Made by a program: the position numbers and the translations under genes
Shown here: positions 43,351 to 55,897 of the stretch, piece after piece
How positions within the stretch are numbered: the stretch's first letter is position 1
How the letters are laid out: each line of letters starts with the position of its first letter
Notes under the pieces: generated by a model
What the model saw: the letters and a program-made list of their open reading frames with translations, nothing else
Databases searched by the model: none
What the model was told of the DNA's origin: nothing
NCBI GenBank assembly: GCA_027946365.1
Contig: JAPEUQ010000006.1
Span: 558,001-622,000 of the forward strand
DNA length: 64,000 nucleotides
Reading direction: 5' to 3'
DNA from: Kalmusia sp. IMI 367209
Lineage: Eukaryota > Ascomycota > Dothideomycetes > Pleosporales > Didymosphaeriaceae

Positions 43351-45181
43351 TCAGTCGCTCATCCAGGCAGCAACACGGTTTCCGCCGAAGCGCGCCGCAA
43401 ACCGCAGGCCGGTGGAACCCATGGGAAAGTACGACACGGTGTAGAAGGCGAGGCAAACCAGCTGTGCGATGGTTGCAATGAAGGTGAGGATAAACATGTG
43501 GAGCTGTGGTCAGGTGGACAGGCGTCAGCAAACATTTGGGAACTTGGAACACCCACTTCCATATCGATAAGCTAGCGTGGGGGGGAGAGGAGAGAGGAAG
43601 GCGCGACAAGCCGCCAGGGATGCGCGCAGGGTTCAGACGGCCAGGGCAGGGATGCGGAACTGCCGTGACTTACCACTAGACTGAAGTAGAGCGTGAGGGC
43701 AATGCTGCCAAAGTAAGCTGCCGTAAAGGGCAGACGAGGGCCAGACACGAGATGTTGGACTAGGCCGTGGTCAGCGGAAGGTGGGCAACGCAAGCGGCCG
43801 TGAGGCTTTCTTACCGTACGTCCATGGTCCCATAAGGACGCCCCAGGCGCAGAGGAAAAGTACACTACCCATGGACCACTTGAGTCAGGGAACACCGGTT
43901 AGCTTCAGCATCTTGGAGCAACGCATGCGGACCCAGACCGAGGGGATGTTGGATTTAGGTATACCCTTCTGCAGCGCCCCAGTGCTAGTACCCGGATGAT
44001 CGATGCAAAGGGTCCAATGCCGATCGCGCCGTGGCTAAGGAGGTCATGAGTGGCACATCGCGAAAACTCCGCACGCTATTCGCCAGACCTTGGCTTCTGC
44101 AGTCGGCGAGTGGAGCCTCGAGGTCGTAGTGGAGGGGCCATGACCCTTGAAGGCAGTCTGCATGATAGTTCGCAGCGCCGCCCAGGGTACTATGCACGAT
44201 GTGCCACTGCCTCTCCACCGCTGGATGATTTCACCGTTCCAGCGGCTGGCCGTATCATGGCGTAACATGGCGTATCATGGCAGACTTTGGAAGCAACAAA
44301 ACAGGCTGACACTTACAAGAATGGCAAACTTGCTGGGTCGAGCGATGAATATCGGCGTGAACATGAGCCCGATGCAGGTAGCAAACAACGCCACGGATGC
44401 AAGCAGCAGACCGCCTAGCCGTGAAAGTGCAGTTAGCCAAAGTGACCAGATCGGCCATGGAAGCGGAGTACCCACCGAAGATCAGCATGCGGTCCCACCG
44501 GCTCACTGCGAGACGAAGCAGTTAGCAAAGTTCAAGACAGCTTCATCGGCCGCGGATATGCAAGCCCTCTGCACCCAGGAAGGTTTACGCAGGAACTCCC
44601 TTCTGTCACGCTGCGCGATCGCTGCACGATCGGGCCAGGTGACCTCCCAAGGGTCCAGAAGACAGATGGCAAGTTGAAACAAGATAGGGATGTGCAGCGT
44701 CCATGATTCCGTCCAGATTTCGCGTAGAAGCATGGGAATTCGGAAGTGCATCTAAGACTGTGGCCTCACGCAGTGTGCGCTTGGGACGTCACGAGGCTAC
44801 CCAAGGACACCCAAAAGCGCCAAATTGCAAGCGGATCGAGATCTTGACTTTTGCATGCCTCGAACGTAGCGAAGGGGAGTGGGAAGGCTTCAAGAAAGGC
44901 AGTGAGAGCGAGAGGGTTGGTGCATTTTTGCCACCGAACGAAAACAGAACCAACTTACACGCAAAAAAGCCCTCTTCTTCCTCCCGTCTCGTTGGTGCAG
45001 GCAGAGGTGCGCCGGGTCCTTCGTTCGACGTCGGGAGCCTAACATAGCCCCCCGAACCGAAGGGATTCAGGTTCTGAAGCCGGCCCATGAGGGTGGGCGG
45101 CGCGGTGTTCACGGGCACATCGGGATCTCTTCTACTCCATCCCAGAGAGTTCATCGAGTCGCGGAACGAGGCAGACGCCAT
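43351..45181 (-). CDS. SFT2: SFT2-type Golgi vesicle-transport membrane protein
   Basis: Six exons (45181-44959, 44505-44476, 44414-44317, 43878-43815, 43759-43674, 43503-43351) give 217 residues, the family length. The start MASASFRDSMNSLGW is followed by a Pro/Glu-rich cytosolic stretch ending EEEEGFFA. Then come LSRWDRMLIFGGLLLASVALF, the conserved ARPSKFAILWSMGSVLF, LMGPWTY, and RLPFTAAYFGSIALTLYFSL. The last helix ends TVSYFPMGSTGLRF. This is the four-helix SFT2 core, which aids fusion of endosome-derived vesicles with the Golgi. Introns of 453, 61, 438, 55 and 170 nt keep phase. One exon is only 30 nt, which is why no long frame shows the gene. Confidence 0.93.
44251..44280. repeat. Three tandem 10-mers in SFT2 intron 3
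   Basis: CGTATCATGG, CGTAACATGG, CGTATCATGG directly adjoin one another. They lie inside the 438-nt third intron. Probably a simple slippage repeat. Confidence 0.8.
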
Positions 45182-47319
45182 ATTTGAAGCTGGGACAGCC
45201 CTCAGTCGGGTCGAGGCTGCTGGTGTGGAGGGCTTGGGTGGGCGAAAGCCTGTTTTACACGGGAACACCACAGGGTGGAGCGCCTGTGGGGGAGGAGCAC
45301 GGTGTATACAGCAGTCCCAGAGAAGCTTTTCGAGGAGCCGCAGCAGGCGACGCAAGATATCTGGGCTCTGATACGCACTAGGCAAGCAGCCGAAGGGTAG
45401 GCTTCCCTGCTCAAGTGGCCTCAGCAGTCAGGCTGAGGGCGAATGGCCGTGTGTGTGGCTGGACTGGCCGTGGAGGGCGCGGCAATGGAGCACCGTTGTG
45501 CAGCGGCAGAACGACAAAGAGCTGCACCGCGGCCCGGAGGATTTCGTGCAGATGATCTTCGCAGCGTCGTCTGCAGTTCTGCGGATAGGCCGTCCAATGA
45601 CAGATGTCAGACACGGGTCTCAGACAGAGCAACCGGTGCGCGAGGCTTGTGACGAACGCGCAGTGTGGCCGCTCGCGAAGGCAGCTGCGGTTGCTTGGGA
45701 GGGTGGAGGTGGAGCCCGTGGCGGAGGCTATTGGACGGGAATCGGGCGGCGGGAGACTGGGGCGTGGGAGGAGGAGGGGGGATGCTGTGGGCGATGGAGG
45801 GTGGCAGCCAGCAAGCGCAGTGTGTATGCTTGAATGCTGGTCTGCTGAAGCTGCGTGATGGGGATTGTGGATGCGCTCTGGCTAGCGGCGCCCGGATGCC
45901 TGGGAATCGACCGGGGAGGGTGAGGGTCGCTGGCTGCGCGCTGCGCAATATCAACCGACTTTGTCACCGCAGCCGCACACACTCGCGGCGGCCAAGGCAA
46001 ACTATCGCCGCTTCGGCCTGGCGAAGACGCGAACGGTAGGCGACGAGCGCGATCTTCGCCCGGGCGGATGCCGCAGCTTGGTGTGCTTGGGCGGCTTGGG
46101 GGTGGGAGGGCAGCGTGGAGTCACATTTCGCACCACGCGTTCTGGAAGTGAGACAGACCTTCCGCTTCCTCGTCCACCATCATGCCCGCGGGTGACCATC
46201 TGAGGCCGCCGGGAACAAGCCGTAGGCAGGCATGACGAGAAGGGGAGGGGGGTTCACGGTCCTCATAGCTGTAATGGATCGGGGTATGAGCCACACTTCT
46301 TTTTGGGGGGGAGGAGGGCGTGGTGAGATTACATGCTCTCAGAGCCGCCGCTGGGCTGCGAGTATAATATGCTGCCGTCCCGCATCGCTCCGGCCAACCA
46401 CTGCGTCTTTACTGTCTTTCTGCATGCATGCTGCCCGAGCTACCTGAAATACATGCGCTGCCTTGAGTTACCTGAGATCTGCTGAGCTTCCGCCACCTGC
46501 GCTGCCCTCCGACTACCCCGTGGTTGTGTACGCATACAACTGCTGCCACCGCTACTACTGCTACTACTACTCCTACTACCAAACCCAGCTCGACGTCATA
46601 CTAGCGCTGCCCCGGCGCCACCCTGCTCTTGATCGCCCTCGTCCTGGGCGCACTGCAGCAGTCTGCGTTTCCGTTGCCGAACCCCGCGAGAGCAGCGCTG
46701 CAGGCGTCGTCTCTCATTGAGTCGTGGGCCGCCGACGCCGACGTCGCTTGGCACCACCGCACACCCTAGTCCGCGGGCTGGCCTCTCCAGCAGACCGCCT
46801 TCTGTTGCCCTCCCACCACCAGGCCTCCCTCTCCCCGCCGGCCTGCGAGCGCTCGTCTGTCCCTCCTCCAAGTGTCGACAGTCTCACCGTCTCACGTCTG
46901 CAAACGTCCCCAGGCCGCTTCTTTACGCGCGCATTGTTCCGCCCGCCGTTAGCGCGCAAGTGAGAGAAGCGGATACCGACGAGCATCCCCCACCTATAAG
47001 TCGCCCTCCACTACCCACATTGAGTATTCCACCCTCGGGGCCAGGTTGTACAGAGCCCGCCTCGCAACAGCACCCCCTCCTGCAATTGCGCACCTAGACG
47101 ACGCCCTCGCCGCCCCTCCTTCGGCCTCCAGCCCACGGTCCCTCGGGCCCGCCAACCCTTTCAAAGAGACAAACCTGTGCCACCCGCCCTCACCGCGCCC
47201 GACATCCTGCGAGCGAGTTTGCTCCAACCTGCGCGGCACCAACCCGCACGAACGCCTGCTCCATTCTTCGAGGCCTCCTGGAGCCGTGCGAGTCGAGGTA
47301 GCGGATTTGCCTGCCAGCC

Positions 47320-47338
47320 CTCTCTCTCTCTCTCTCTC
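47320..47338. repeat. (TC)n tract
   Basis: About nine CT/TC units in the upstream region of the bHLH gene. Pyrimidine tracts are common in fungal promoters and leaders. Confidence 0.85.
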
Positions 47339-48331
47339 GCGAGAGGTGAGTCAACGCTCCTTCCCCCTCCCTCCCTCTCCCGCATCTCCCTCCCACCCCC
47401 TCCGCCACCGCCTGCGCATCGCGGCCTGGGCCTGGCAGCGAGCATCCCAGACGGCAGAATCGGTGCTGTGCAACGCCTGTGCCGACTGTTTCTCTGCTTT
47501 GGGCCGCCGTGCCACCGTCCCCACCACGCCGAGAGCGCGGACGGCTGCTGTCCACCGACGCTCGTCTCTGCCTGTGCGCCACACCTCTGCAACCCCTTCG
47601 CCAGCCCTCCAACTCGGATCGTGTGAGAGCCTGCCGCTGACATATCCTCCAGACCCGCCCAGAAACCACCGCCACGAGCGTCGACGTGCCCCGATCCTCC
47701 ATCCCCGCGCGGACTGGCGTCGCGCCGCACCACACACACACCGCAGGGAGCACCTGGGAACCAGCTTCTTCGGCCCGTGTGAGCACCACAGCCTCGTAGC
47801 CGTGTCCGGTGAGCCTGCCATCCCCCCCAGCAGCGACCTGCAGCTGCTTCTGCGACTGCGACTGCAAGTGCAGCACTAACGCTACTTATGCAGACAAACA
47901 ACCTTTTGCCTCGACTGCACTGGGGCTTGCTGCTATCCCATACGCAAGCGAGTGCCCCGAGCTTTGCCATTCTGATCGTGTGGCCGCTCTAGCAATCGGT
48001 TTTCAGAGCCTTTATAGGGTCACAGACAGTCTCGTGCTGCAACCATTCTCCAGGCCTGCGGGTGCATTCCATAGTCACTCGCTAGGACGAAGAAAGAGCG
48101 TTTCAGATCGTTGAGACCTGGGACCAGTATCGGTACTCGGCCTCTTAACATCGCATTCCGCACTCACTGTAACCTTCAGTGATGCCACAGCCCAGTAAGT
48201 ACGCCTCTGTCACATCCCCACCCCCTGGTTGTCATGAGAACACCCTGGGTGCACCCCAACTACACCCCTGTCTCCATCGCTCTATCCATATATTTCCTTC
48301 ATCATTCCTTCTCTGTCCCCTTTCCAGTCAA

Positions 48332-48347
48332 TCTCTCTCTCTCTCTC
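48332..48347. promoter_or_regulatory. (TC)n tract directly before the bHLH start codon
   Basis: Eight TC units ending 10 bases upstream of the ATG at 48358. Such CT blocks are frequent just ahead of fungal start codons and transcription starts. Confidence 0.5.
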
Positions 48348-48357
48348 CATCGACATC

Positions 48358-50052
48358 ATGCTCTATGAAAGCATACTGACTGTCCCTCAAGCGGACTCCC
48401 TTTTCACACCTCCTTCCTCCTACTCTCCTCAGAAGACCCTCTCGAGACTGGACCTCCGGTTGGACCCGCTCTCTGACGACACACTAGACGCCGACATCTT
48501 TAACATGGCCGGCAGCGGCTCACCAACACCATACATCAAAGAAGAGAACGACGATTTCAGCAACAACTTTATCCAACACAGCGGCTTCGGTATGAATCAA
48601 TCATTCGGAAACCAGCAATTCAGTGCCGCCCATGAGGGTGGCAGTGGGATCAACCCATCCGATCTCACCATGAGCGGAAGCATCAACATGAACAACCACT
48701 TCGGTGGCTCCAGCTACATGCAGGGAGGTGCCGGCATTGCCGACGATGAACTCGCGGACTCGCTGGGAACCTTTGACCAGCATCAAGGCTTCGATACCTT
48801 CAACCACGATGCCCATCATCAGCAAGAGAACTTCTTCCAGCCGAACAGCGCTCATGTCATCAACAGCCATCAGAACATTAATCACCAGCTCTACTCCAAC
48901 ACGCCCGACGACGCTCCCATACAGAGCCCCTTTGTCAACCCCAACGGGTTCGACTTCAATCAGTACAACAACCGCCAGCACATGAACTTCTCCGCCAGCA
49001 TGCAGGGTGGCACAGCACGTCCTCGCATTTCCATGAGCCGCGTTCATTCGGATAACCGCAGTCCCATGTCGCCCAAGACACCAGCCATCAGTAACCTACA
49101 CCTGGGCACACCAGATTCGGGCAACTTTGCCTCTCAACCGATCATGGCTGCTAACATGCATCGCCACAAAGCTAGCGTCTCGTCGACGCATTGGGACGGC
49201 ACCCCCGGAAGCGCCCACTCCTGGATGGAGTCACCAAATCAGTCCCCTCACACTGGCAATATGCACCATCAACAGATCTCGGAGGTCATCCATTCCGGCA
49301 AACACGCGTCACTGCCCGCCAAAGTTGACATTGGTCAAACGCAAGACGCGAAGAAGCGCCGTCGTCGCGAGTCGCACAATCTCGTGGAGCGCCGTCGCCG
49401 TGACAACATCAACGAGCGTATCCATGATCTTTCCCGACTTGTTCCACAACATCGCCTCGAGGATGAGAAGATCCGCAAGCACATCAGCAACAACGGACCA
49501 CTCTCCCCTACTATGGGAGCAAGTGGCATGTCGCCGCCGCAAGCGACTTCCCTGTTGGCTGGTGGCACTGGACGACGAGCCGCTGGCAACATCACGCAAG
49601 GGTTGCCCATTGAGGAGAAGGACAAAGGCCCCAACAAGGGTGATATCCTCAACGGCGCTGTAAGCTGGACCCGTGATCTCATGTGGCTCCTATACAAGAT
49701 GATCAAGGAGCGCGATGAGATGCAAGCACGCCTACAGCAAGCAACCGGGGAGAATTGGGATCCTGATGAGCCCGAAGAAGTACGTCGCATGCGTACGGAG
49801 CTGATTGACGCCATCGAGAAGAATGGCTTTTCCAGTTTCAAATACTCCCGTGGCCCAGGATCCGGACTACGAGTGCCGAAGCACACCAATCTCGCCGGTG
49901 AGCCAGTTCACAACCATACGCCACAGAGCCTCAGTCCGGACATGCAAAGCAACGGCAGTGGCTCGAACATCAACACGAACAACGCTTCACAGCAGTACTG
50001 GTCCAACCAGAGTCTGAAAGAAGAGGATGAATACGGCATGGATATGAACTAA
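48358..50052 (+). CDS. Class-B bHLH transcription factor
   Basis: One frame of 564 residues. The first 330 are low-complexity and rich in Asn, Gln, His and Ser, as in fungal activation domains; the mark KEENDDF is near residue 61. The basic region and helix 1 span about 332-372 (RRRRESHNLVERRRRDNINE). H340, E344 and R348 are the class-B contact set, predicting CACGTG recognition. Helix 2 (KGDILNGAVSWTRDLMWLL) follows only after about 50 residues rich in Gly, Ser and Pro, a very long loop. A charged helix (KMIKERDEMQARLQQA) after it may extend dimerisation. The protein should be nuclear. The start could instead be ATG 48505 (MAGSGSPTPY) or lie on an upstream exon. Confidence 0.9.
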   Translation: MLYESILTVPQADSLFTPPSSYSPQKTLSRLDLRLDPLSDDTLDADIFNMAGSGSPTPYIKEENDDFSNNFIQHSGFGMNQSFGNQQFSAAHEGGSGINPSDLTMSGSINMNNHFGGSSYMQGGAGIADDELADSLGTFDQHQGFDTFNHDAHHQQENFFQPNSAHVINSHQNINHQLYSNTPDDAPIQSPFVNPNGFDFNQYNNRQHMNFSASMQGGTARPRISMSRVHSDNRSPMSPKTPAISNLHLGTPDSGNFASQPIMAANMHRHKASVSSTHWDGTPGSAHSWMESPNQSPHTGNMHHQQISEVIHSGKHASLPAKVDIGQTQDAKKRRRRESHNLVERRRRDNINERIHDLSRLVPQHRLEDEKIRKHISNNGPLSPTMGASGMSPPQATSLLAGGTGRRAAGNITQGLPIEEKDKGPNKGDILNGAVSWTRDLMWLLYKMIKERDEMQARLQQATGENWDPDEPEEVRRMRTELIDAIEKNGFSSFKYSRGPGSGLRVPKHTNLAGEPVHNHTPQSLSPDMQSNGSGSNINTNNASQQYWSNQSLKEEDEYGMDMN

Positions 50053-53000
50053 AGCCGAGTTCGTAACGCCATCATCTTTTCTGATTGACATATTTCTGCA
50101 TCGTTGTCCGCTTTCCTAATGATACCCCCGGCGATACCCATAGCACAAACATCCCTTCAGCATGTGCACTTTCATTCACGATCTTGAGAGAGGATGGACA
50201 CCATCGTGTATCCTAAACGGCAACAATCCCGCCTGGGCACGACTTCGGCACTGGATTCCTGCTGTCAACACGACTGCTTCGTCTGTCTCTGCTGGTCATC
50301 AGACGAACGAATCCATCACCACCCATCACATCGATTTACTCGTCTCTCTCCACATGATCTATGTCCTCCATCTGTCTCATATTTTCTCCGGCGTCCTTGG
50401 TGTTGCGATGTGCATAGTCTACCGGCCGGCAAGGAATGTACCTCCCGTGTCCGGCAAGGCTCGGAGTTTCATTTTTTTTCCCAGCTGCTCTTCTGTTCCT
50501 GTTGTCTATACCGAGGATGAATGACATCGTCCGCTATAGACTTAGACACTACGTCTGTCCCTTCATTTCGGTTTTATCTTTGAATCCCGAATGGCTTTTC
50601 GCACTGCATGGGTGGGTCGACTTGGGCATATTTATGGTTTTGCACGTTCACAACTCTACTCGGACTTATCATGTACTGACGGCAGAGGCATAGCAAAGGT
50701 GCTGAACGGCGTCTTTTGCACGGAGATCGACGCTTTACACCGCAGCGGTCTGCCTGGTTTCCTTTGCAACCTCTCATCTGTGCGAGTTCACTACTTGTTG
50801 GCTTTCTTATTCCCTTTCATTTCTATTTGTGTTGGTCAGTGAGTTCGTACATGTTGCTCCTAGTTTTCATATTCCCCTAATACATTTCTATCAAACATTC
50901 ATGCATGTTTTCTCTTGCACTGTGATCCGTGATGTACTGAGGTGCGTGCACATGCCCACTTGGAGTGCCTGCCTGAGGTTGCCTGAGACGCAAGCGGATC
51001 TGCCTTCCGCCTCGTCCCGCGCACTGACTGATACCAATACTTGCTCCGCCTCATTGCGGACAGGTACACACGTACCCAGTCATCCATCGCCACCCACGGA
51101 CTCCTCGTCTCGCCACGGCAGCCTTGTCAAGAAACTCGGTGACTCAGTCGAGACAAACATGAACAAAAAAGGCATCCGCTTGACTTACACACTGCGGGAA
51201 TAAACACCCCCGGTGCACGGAAATCCGCCTTCTTTTTTTTCTTTTTCCTTTCCTTTTCTTCCCCCTCGCAATCCTGTCTCGATCGAGTCACCGTGCAAGG
51301 CAGCTTTTCCACAACAACGTAACACCCCGGGACGCGGGGGAGGGCGTTGTTTCCACAACGCTTTCCCCCCAGTCCGGGTTTTCGCTATGGCGTTTTTCTC
51401 TCTCAAGTACGCGTGTTTTACATTGAAACCAGGCTTCTTTTTTTCTTCTTCTTTCTAGCTACGCCGCGCCACCGTCCTGGGCACGGAAGACGAAGAGGGT
51501 GAGTGTCTTACGCGTCCGTCTGCCCCCCCTCCCAGTGAGACCCAAGATCCTGGACCTAGACACTGGAGTACGTACGGGTAAGCAGTTGCGGTGCGGTGCG
51601 GTACGCTACGCGTCGGTTCGAGAGGCGGGCGGAGCACGGCGCTGGGCGGTTTCCCCCGCCCGCGCGTTCCCGCCCGCGTAGAGACACTGCTTGCTTGGGT
51701 GCTGGATCTTTGTGTCACTGCGTCTTTGTTTTGGAGGGGGTGGAGGGGGCGCAGGATTCGAGCACCGCGTAGAACCTAGCTGGTGCCGCGTAGCCGGACG
51801 GGGAGGGAGTGGGTGTATTGGGGTGGGTTGAGCGGGCTAATGCTGTGCGAGGTGAGGGAGTGGGTGGCAGTAGCTGAGCCAAGTCAGTTAGTTGGTGGTG
51901 ATCTAGAGGTGTGGGTGGGAATGTGTGTTTCACACTGCACTTGCTCCTGCTCGCTTACAGACGACTTCACTGTGGCGGAGAGAGAAAAGGAAAAAAAAAG
52001 AGCGCCCTCAGATGCTGCGCGGAAAACCCGATGTGGAATGACGTGACGGGCTGCAGTGTATCTGTCTATCCCGTCCGCGGTCAACCTTGCTCCTCTAAAT
52101 TTTTCTAATTGCCGTACTGCACAGGCGGGCGTACTCATGCCCGCACGCCCGCGCAGATATCAGACGCGTACATACATATGCACCTCTTCAAGAGGTCATC
52201 TGCGCCCCACGCTGCACACCCGATGCCCGGCGCGCAGCGGAGAGAGAGGCATCTATGCTGCGCACGACCCGCCCTTGATGCATCAACGGTGTCTTGTGCG
52301 TAGTTTGATACGGACAGAGGTCATGCAGGCAGTGCGGAGCGAACTTCGCAGTGTGTGCGGCAGCGAGACGGCGCGCCGTGGAGTGTCAGTTTGCAGCGAA
52401 GAGGTCTCAGGTGTAGGCGCCCGTGGTGCTGGAGGAGAAGAAAGGCGGTGCCTCCGTTGCACCGCCGTCAAGCCCGCATTACTATAACGCGTGTGCCAAA
52501 CCCTCGCTCAACACTTCCTCATAGTTTGCGGCCGGTAAAGGATGCCGGAAGAGTATGCTGGGTCTAGCCACGGCAATCGACCTGCAACACCACAGGCGAT
52601 GCGTACATGTCTCGTAGTCCAGCCAGCGCCCGCCAACCGATTCGTCTCGAGTGCAAGTTGACAAGGTGCTAGTATCTGCAGCGTAACGTCTCCTAGCGCG
52701 AGCATCAAACAGAAGTTTGATAGAACCCAGTTATCATAACATGCAGCTCTATATTGCAGCAGCTCAACACTTGCGAGGAGACCATCCTCCCTTCCCACAC
52801 TGACTAGGAAGAAGGGAGATCTCAAGCATCGGTCTGCGCTCCGCTGCCCAACCCACCATCCGCATCCGCAACGATACTACAGCACCGAGCAGATCCCCAT
52901 CTCGGAATCATCTGCCACACCCGCACAACCCACCACTCCCACAGTCCTGCAGCAGAGCGTCCATCTGCCACCAACGTCACCACACACAGCATCATGAGAA

Positions 53001-53739
53001 CCGCTTCGAAACCAGGCGCAGACGCGCATAAGAGAACCCTGAGCTGCAGAGCCGAACGATAATCAGTGGGCTCGGTTGCAGACAGGTTGGTGCGTCCCGT
53101 CAGTAGTGCGACGTTACACCCACCGTCCGGCGATCGGTAGTGATGCTGATCGATCCCAGATCTGGCGAGCGGGGATGATGTATGTCTTAGACGGCAAACG
53201 CGGGTGGCGACGGGCAAGAGCTGCAGATATTGTTTCAGTGGAGCAATAACTTGGAAACTGCGAAGGTGTGGCTAAATAATATTGGTGTTGGATAAGCGTT
53301 TATTGGTACCTCGTATCTTGTAGCATCGGTGGCTGAACGTTGAGCAAGCATGTTGTGGCTCACCTGCGGGGCATGCTGTTGTGGCTGAAGCGGTACATCA
53401 ATCATTGTCGCAGCATCTCCATCTGTCGTCCTATTGCCCTCTTTCTCACTTTTCCTGGGTCGCTTTTCCTGGCGCCTTGTTTCATCGGCACTAGTTCTTT
53501 GTTCCGCCCTTGATATGTCTGAGCGTGAGTCACAGAGACGCTGCTAGGCGCCGTGTAATGTAACCTGTCAACTCTGCAGTTCTCTCACCCTCGTTTTACG
53601 GAGTATTGCGGCGAACACTGGACAGGGAGGCTATTGTCAACGTTTCTTCAAAAAAGAGCAGGGATGAGTTCGGTTATTCGGATACTGCCGAGCCGCCGAA
53701 CAAGAGCCGGACCCTTCATTCCAATGGGACAAGATTTAT
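50053..53739. other. 3.7-kb gene-free interval downstream of bHLH
   Basis: Convergent between the bHLH and COX19 3' ends. GC-rich, with pyrimidine runs (for example 51230-51260) and short biased frames on both strands. I found no joinable exons of a known family. Confidence 0.4.
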
Positions 53740-53962
53740 CTAGGAGGCCCGGGGCTTATCCGTGGTTTGGGCTTGGGGTTGCTGTTGTGATGGGGTTACA
53801 GTCGCAGCGCTGCCGCCTGTCGACGGAGTATCGCCATCGTCGCCGAAACCAAGGTTCTTGAAGGAGTCAGGGGCCATGAGATTCCTAATGCGACAAATAT
53901 GGTCAGTACAATTCATGGGTAAACCTATTTTGGCAATGCTAGCCCGCTCGGATACTGCCGAG
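53678..53962. repeat. 15-bp direct repeat flanking the COX19 last exon
   Basis: TCGGATACTGCCGAG occurs at 53678-53692 (3' flank) and 53948-53962 (inside the long intron), 270 bp apart, in the same orientation. It may have arisen by local duplication. Confidence 0.6.
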
Positions 53963-54813
53963 GCAGTGTGACAGAAGGAAGTGGGGATGGAGGCGTTGTC
54001 GGAGGCGCTGGGATATGTGGAGAAAGGTGGAGCAGTGATTGATACCGGCCAGAGTCGTCACGAATAAGGCAGGGGGTTGTCCAACTGACAGCTTCGACAG
54101 CTGCGGTTGGCGCGGCGTCTCAGATTTTGACAAGACCAGCGGACAAGGGCGGTCAGAAGCAGTGGAATGCACAGTGCAGCATCTCCGCCCTTGCTTGAAG
54201 CAAGTCCCCACCTGCTGTCGCTTTCGTCGTCCCAATAACCCGGTCAATCAGTTTTGACAGGTCGGTATCACAAGATCCACCCTCCTCCCTTGCTTCCCGG
54301 ATCTGAAAGACCGTGGCTTGCGCCATGAGCAAATATAGCTGAGGTGTGGTATGCGAGGCTGAACAGTGGGGAAGATTCGACGAAAAGGGAGCATAGGTAC
54401 GTACCGGTCCATGCGGCAGGAGAGGTATGATTTCGAAAGATTGCGACATTCGGGATCGTTGGTGCCACGATGAGTCTTAATGCAGCTCAGATAGCGGAGC
54501 ATGATATGCTTGCACTCGCCTGGAGTGCACTGTCAGCTTTTGTAGAAGAATTGGGATATGGCGGCTGGGGGTAAGGGTATGGTTGTGCCGCCATAGGGTG
54601 GAAGATGGGATACGGACCGTCGTGATCGAGAGGGAATGAGCCGCGTTCAGGTCTACAGATAGCTCCAGTCAGCAACTTCCTACTTGAATGCAACGATCAA
54701 GCGTCTCGGAGCAGCAGCTTGGGATGGGAACCTGGAGGTGATAGCTAGGTTACCACGTACGGTGTTGGCTTTGAGACTTTCTGCCCACCACCAGGCCCGC
54801 CGAAGGTACTCAT
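53740..54813 (-). CDS. COX19: COX19, mitochondrial cytochrome c oxidase assembly protein
   Basis: Four short exons (54813-54761, 54652-54618, 54519-54405, 53884-53740) with introns of 108, 98 and 520 nt give 115 residues. The start MSTFGGPGGGQKVSKPTPPE and the segment RGSFPLDHDG are typical. The CHCH domain has two C-x9-C motifs: CKHIMLRYLSC and CRNLSKSYLSC. It ends CRMDRNLMAPDSFKNLGFG, which runs across the 520-nt intron and so fixes the last exon. A Gln/Pro/Ser-rich tail follows. COX19 acts in the intermembrane space in copper delivery to cytochrome c oxidase. The start was set by the conserved N-terminus. The last intron is far longer than most introns here. Confidence 0.93.
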
Positions 54814-55897
54814 AGCTCAATCTGTAGGAGATGATAGATTGAGTAAAGAAACAGAGGAATGTCAGTTGCTGTGCGTTGTCAATGGCAGTAACAGTGGGTT
54901 CCGGGTTTTCGCGGTGGAGTGAGCTCGAAATAAAGATGGCGCGGATCTTTGGTCCGTGCACGGGCATTGCCGTTCACTATCCCTGCCGCTTCGGGATGAC
55001 GCGCTTTCTGCCCCACAGAACATCATTACCAGAATCCCGCTGCAAACACGCTGCATCAAGTCCATGTATATATATGAGAATCTAGCTTATGTATCCGCAC
55101 TCCAACCCACTTCACGCTTGCATTTAGCATTTAGTCCACAAATGCATCCAAGGTACTGGTGCAGACAGTTCATGAAAGCTTCTCAATAGTACCAGTTTCC
55201 ATAGTAGTCCAGCGAAATTCACCAAACCATCAGTAGGAGCTTATGTGTACGAAAGCACATTGTTGCCCACCGTGTTTGTGTGCTGAGGATGAAATCCTTT
55301 GCTAGGAAGAAGCTAAACTTCGAACGTGTAAAGCAAGACCCGCAAATAGTTCCGAATGACACGACGATCATAGGTTTCCTATCCCATCTCGCCTTCTTAG
55401 GTTACTAAATGTCCTCCTACAAAATAAAATCCGAAGCCAACTCCAAATGAAACCATTAAGTGTATCGCCATGGAAGCTCAACGCATCCTCTTTTATGTCA
55501 ATCACAGGCTAGAGGTAAAAGAGTTTCTTCTCCGTCTCTCAAACTTTCTTATATATAGTCGATGTACAAATATGAAGCTTTATCTTCTCGTCTTGGCACC
55601 GCTCTATAATAAGACTTTTTGGGAGATGTGATGATACGATTTGCTCTCGGCAGTGTTCAACATTGCTCCTGCCGCCCAGATGAATGCTATCATTTCTCTT
55701 TCTATAGTACATAGATTCCTTCTACGTTTTTCAGCTGTGCCTGCCTTCAAGCTCCCACTATCACCATAATGAAACCGCGACAATGGTCAGGGTCAACAAT
55801 CTTTCGGCTGGAGTCTCTGCTCTTCCACGCCCACAAGAGCCCCCACCTTGTCCCATCTCAATTCGATATCTTTAGCGTGCCGGCGCCGAATCCAAAG
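54814..55897. promoter_or_regulatory. Divergent intergenic, COX19 / Ser-Thr-rich secreted protein
   Basis: 1.1 kb with no recognisable gene. It should hold both promoters. An in-frame ATG at 55769 lies in its right end. Confidence 0.4.

Larger units (their letters stand above)
45182..48357. other. 3.2-kb GC-rich region upstream of SFT2 and the bHLH gene
   Basis: Divergent promoter space. It includes a CTA/CTG-type triplet tract (46541-46580), a (TC)n tract (47320-47338) and a second (TC)n tract (48332-48347) ending 10 bases before the bHLH ATG. Frames up to 277 codons occur on both strands but overlap each other and are compositionally biased (Pro, Arg, Ser, Ala), so I read them as noncoding. 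A short leader exon starting at ATG 48181 with a GTAAGT donor is conceivable. The bHLH mRNA may therefore have a long, possibly spliced leader. Confidence 0.4.

Noticed and set aside
47046..47970. Long open frames of 228-277 codons on both strands
   Set aside because: They overlap one another in GC-rich DNA, are biased to Pro/Arg/Ser/Ala and show no domain; best explained by the low stop-codon density upstream of the bHLH gene.
54248..54404. Nearer acceptor (CCTCAG) for the last COX19 exon
   Set aside because: It gives a product unrelated to COX19, while the acceptor at 53885 restores NLMAPDSFKNLGF exactly.
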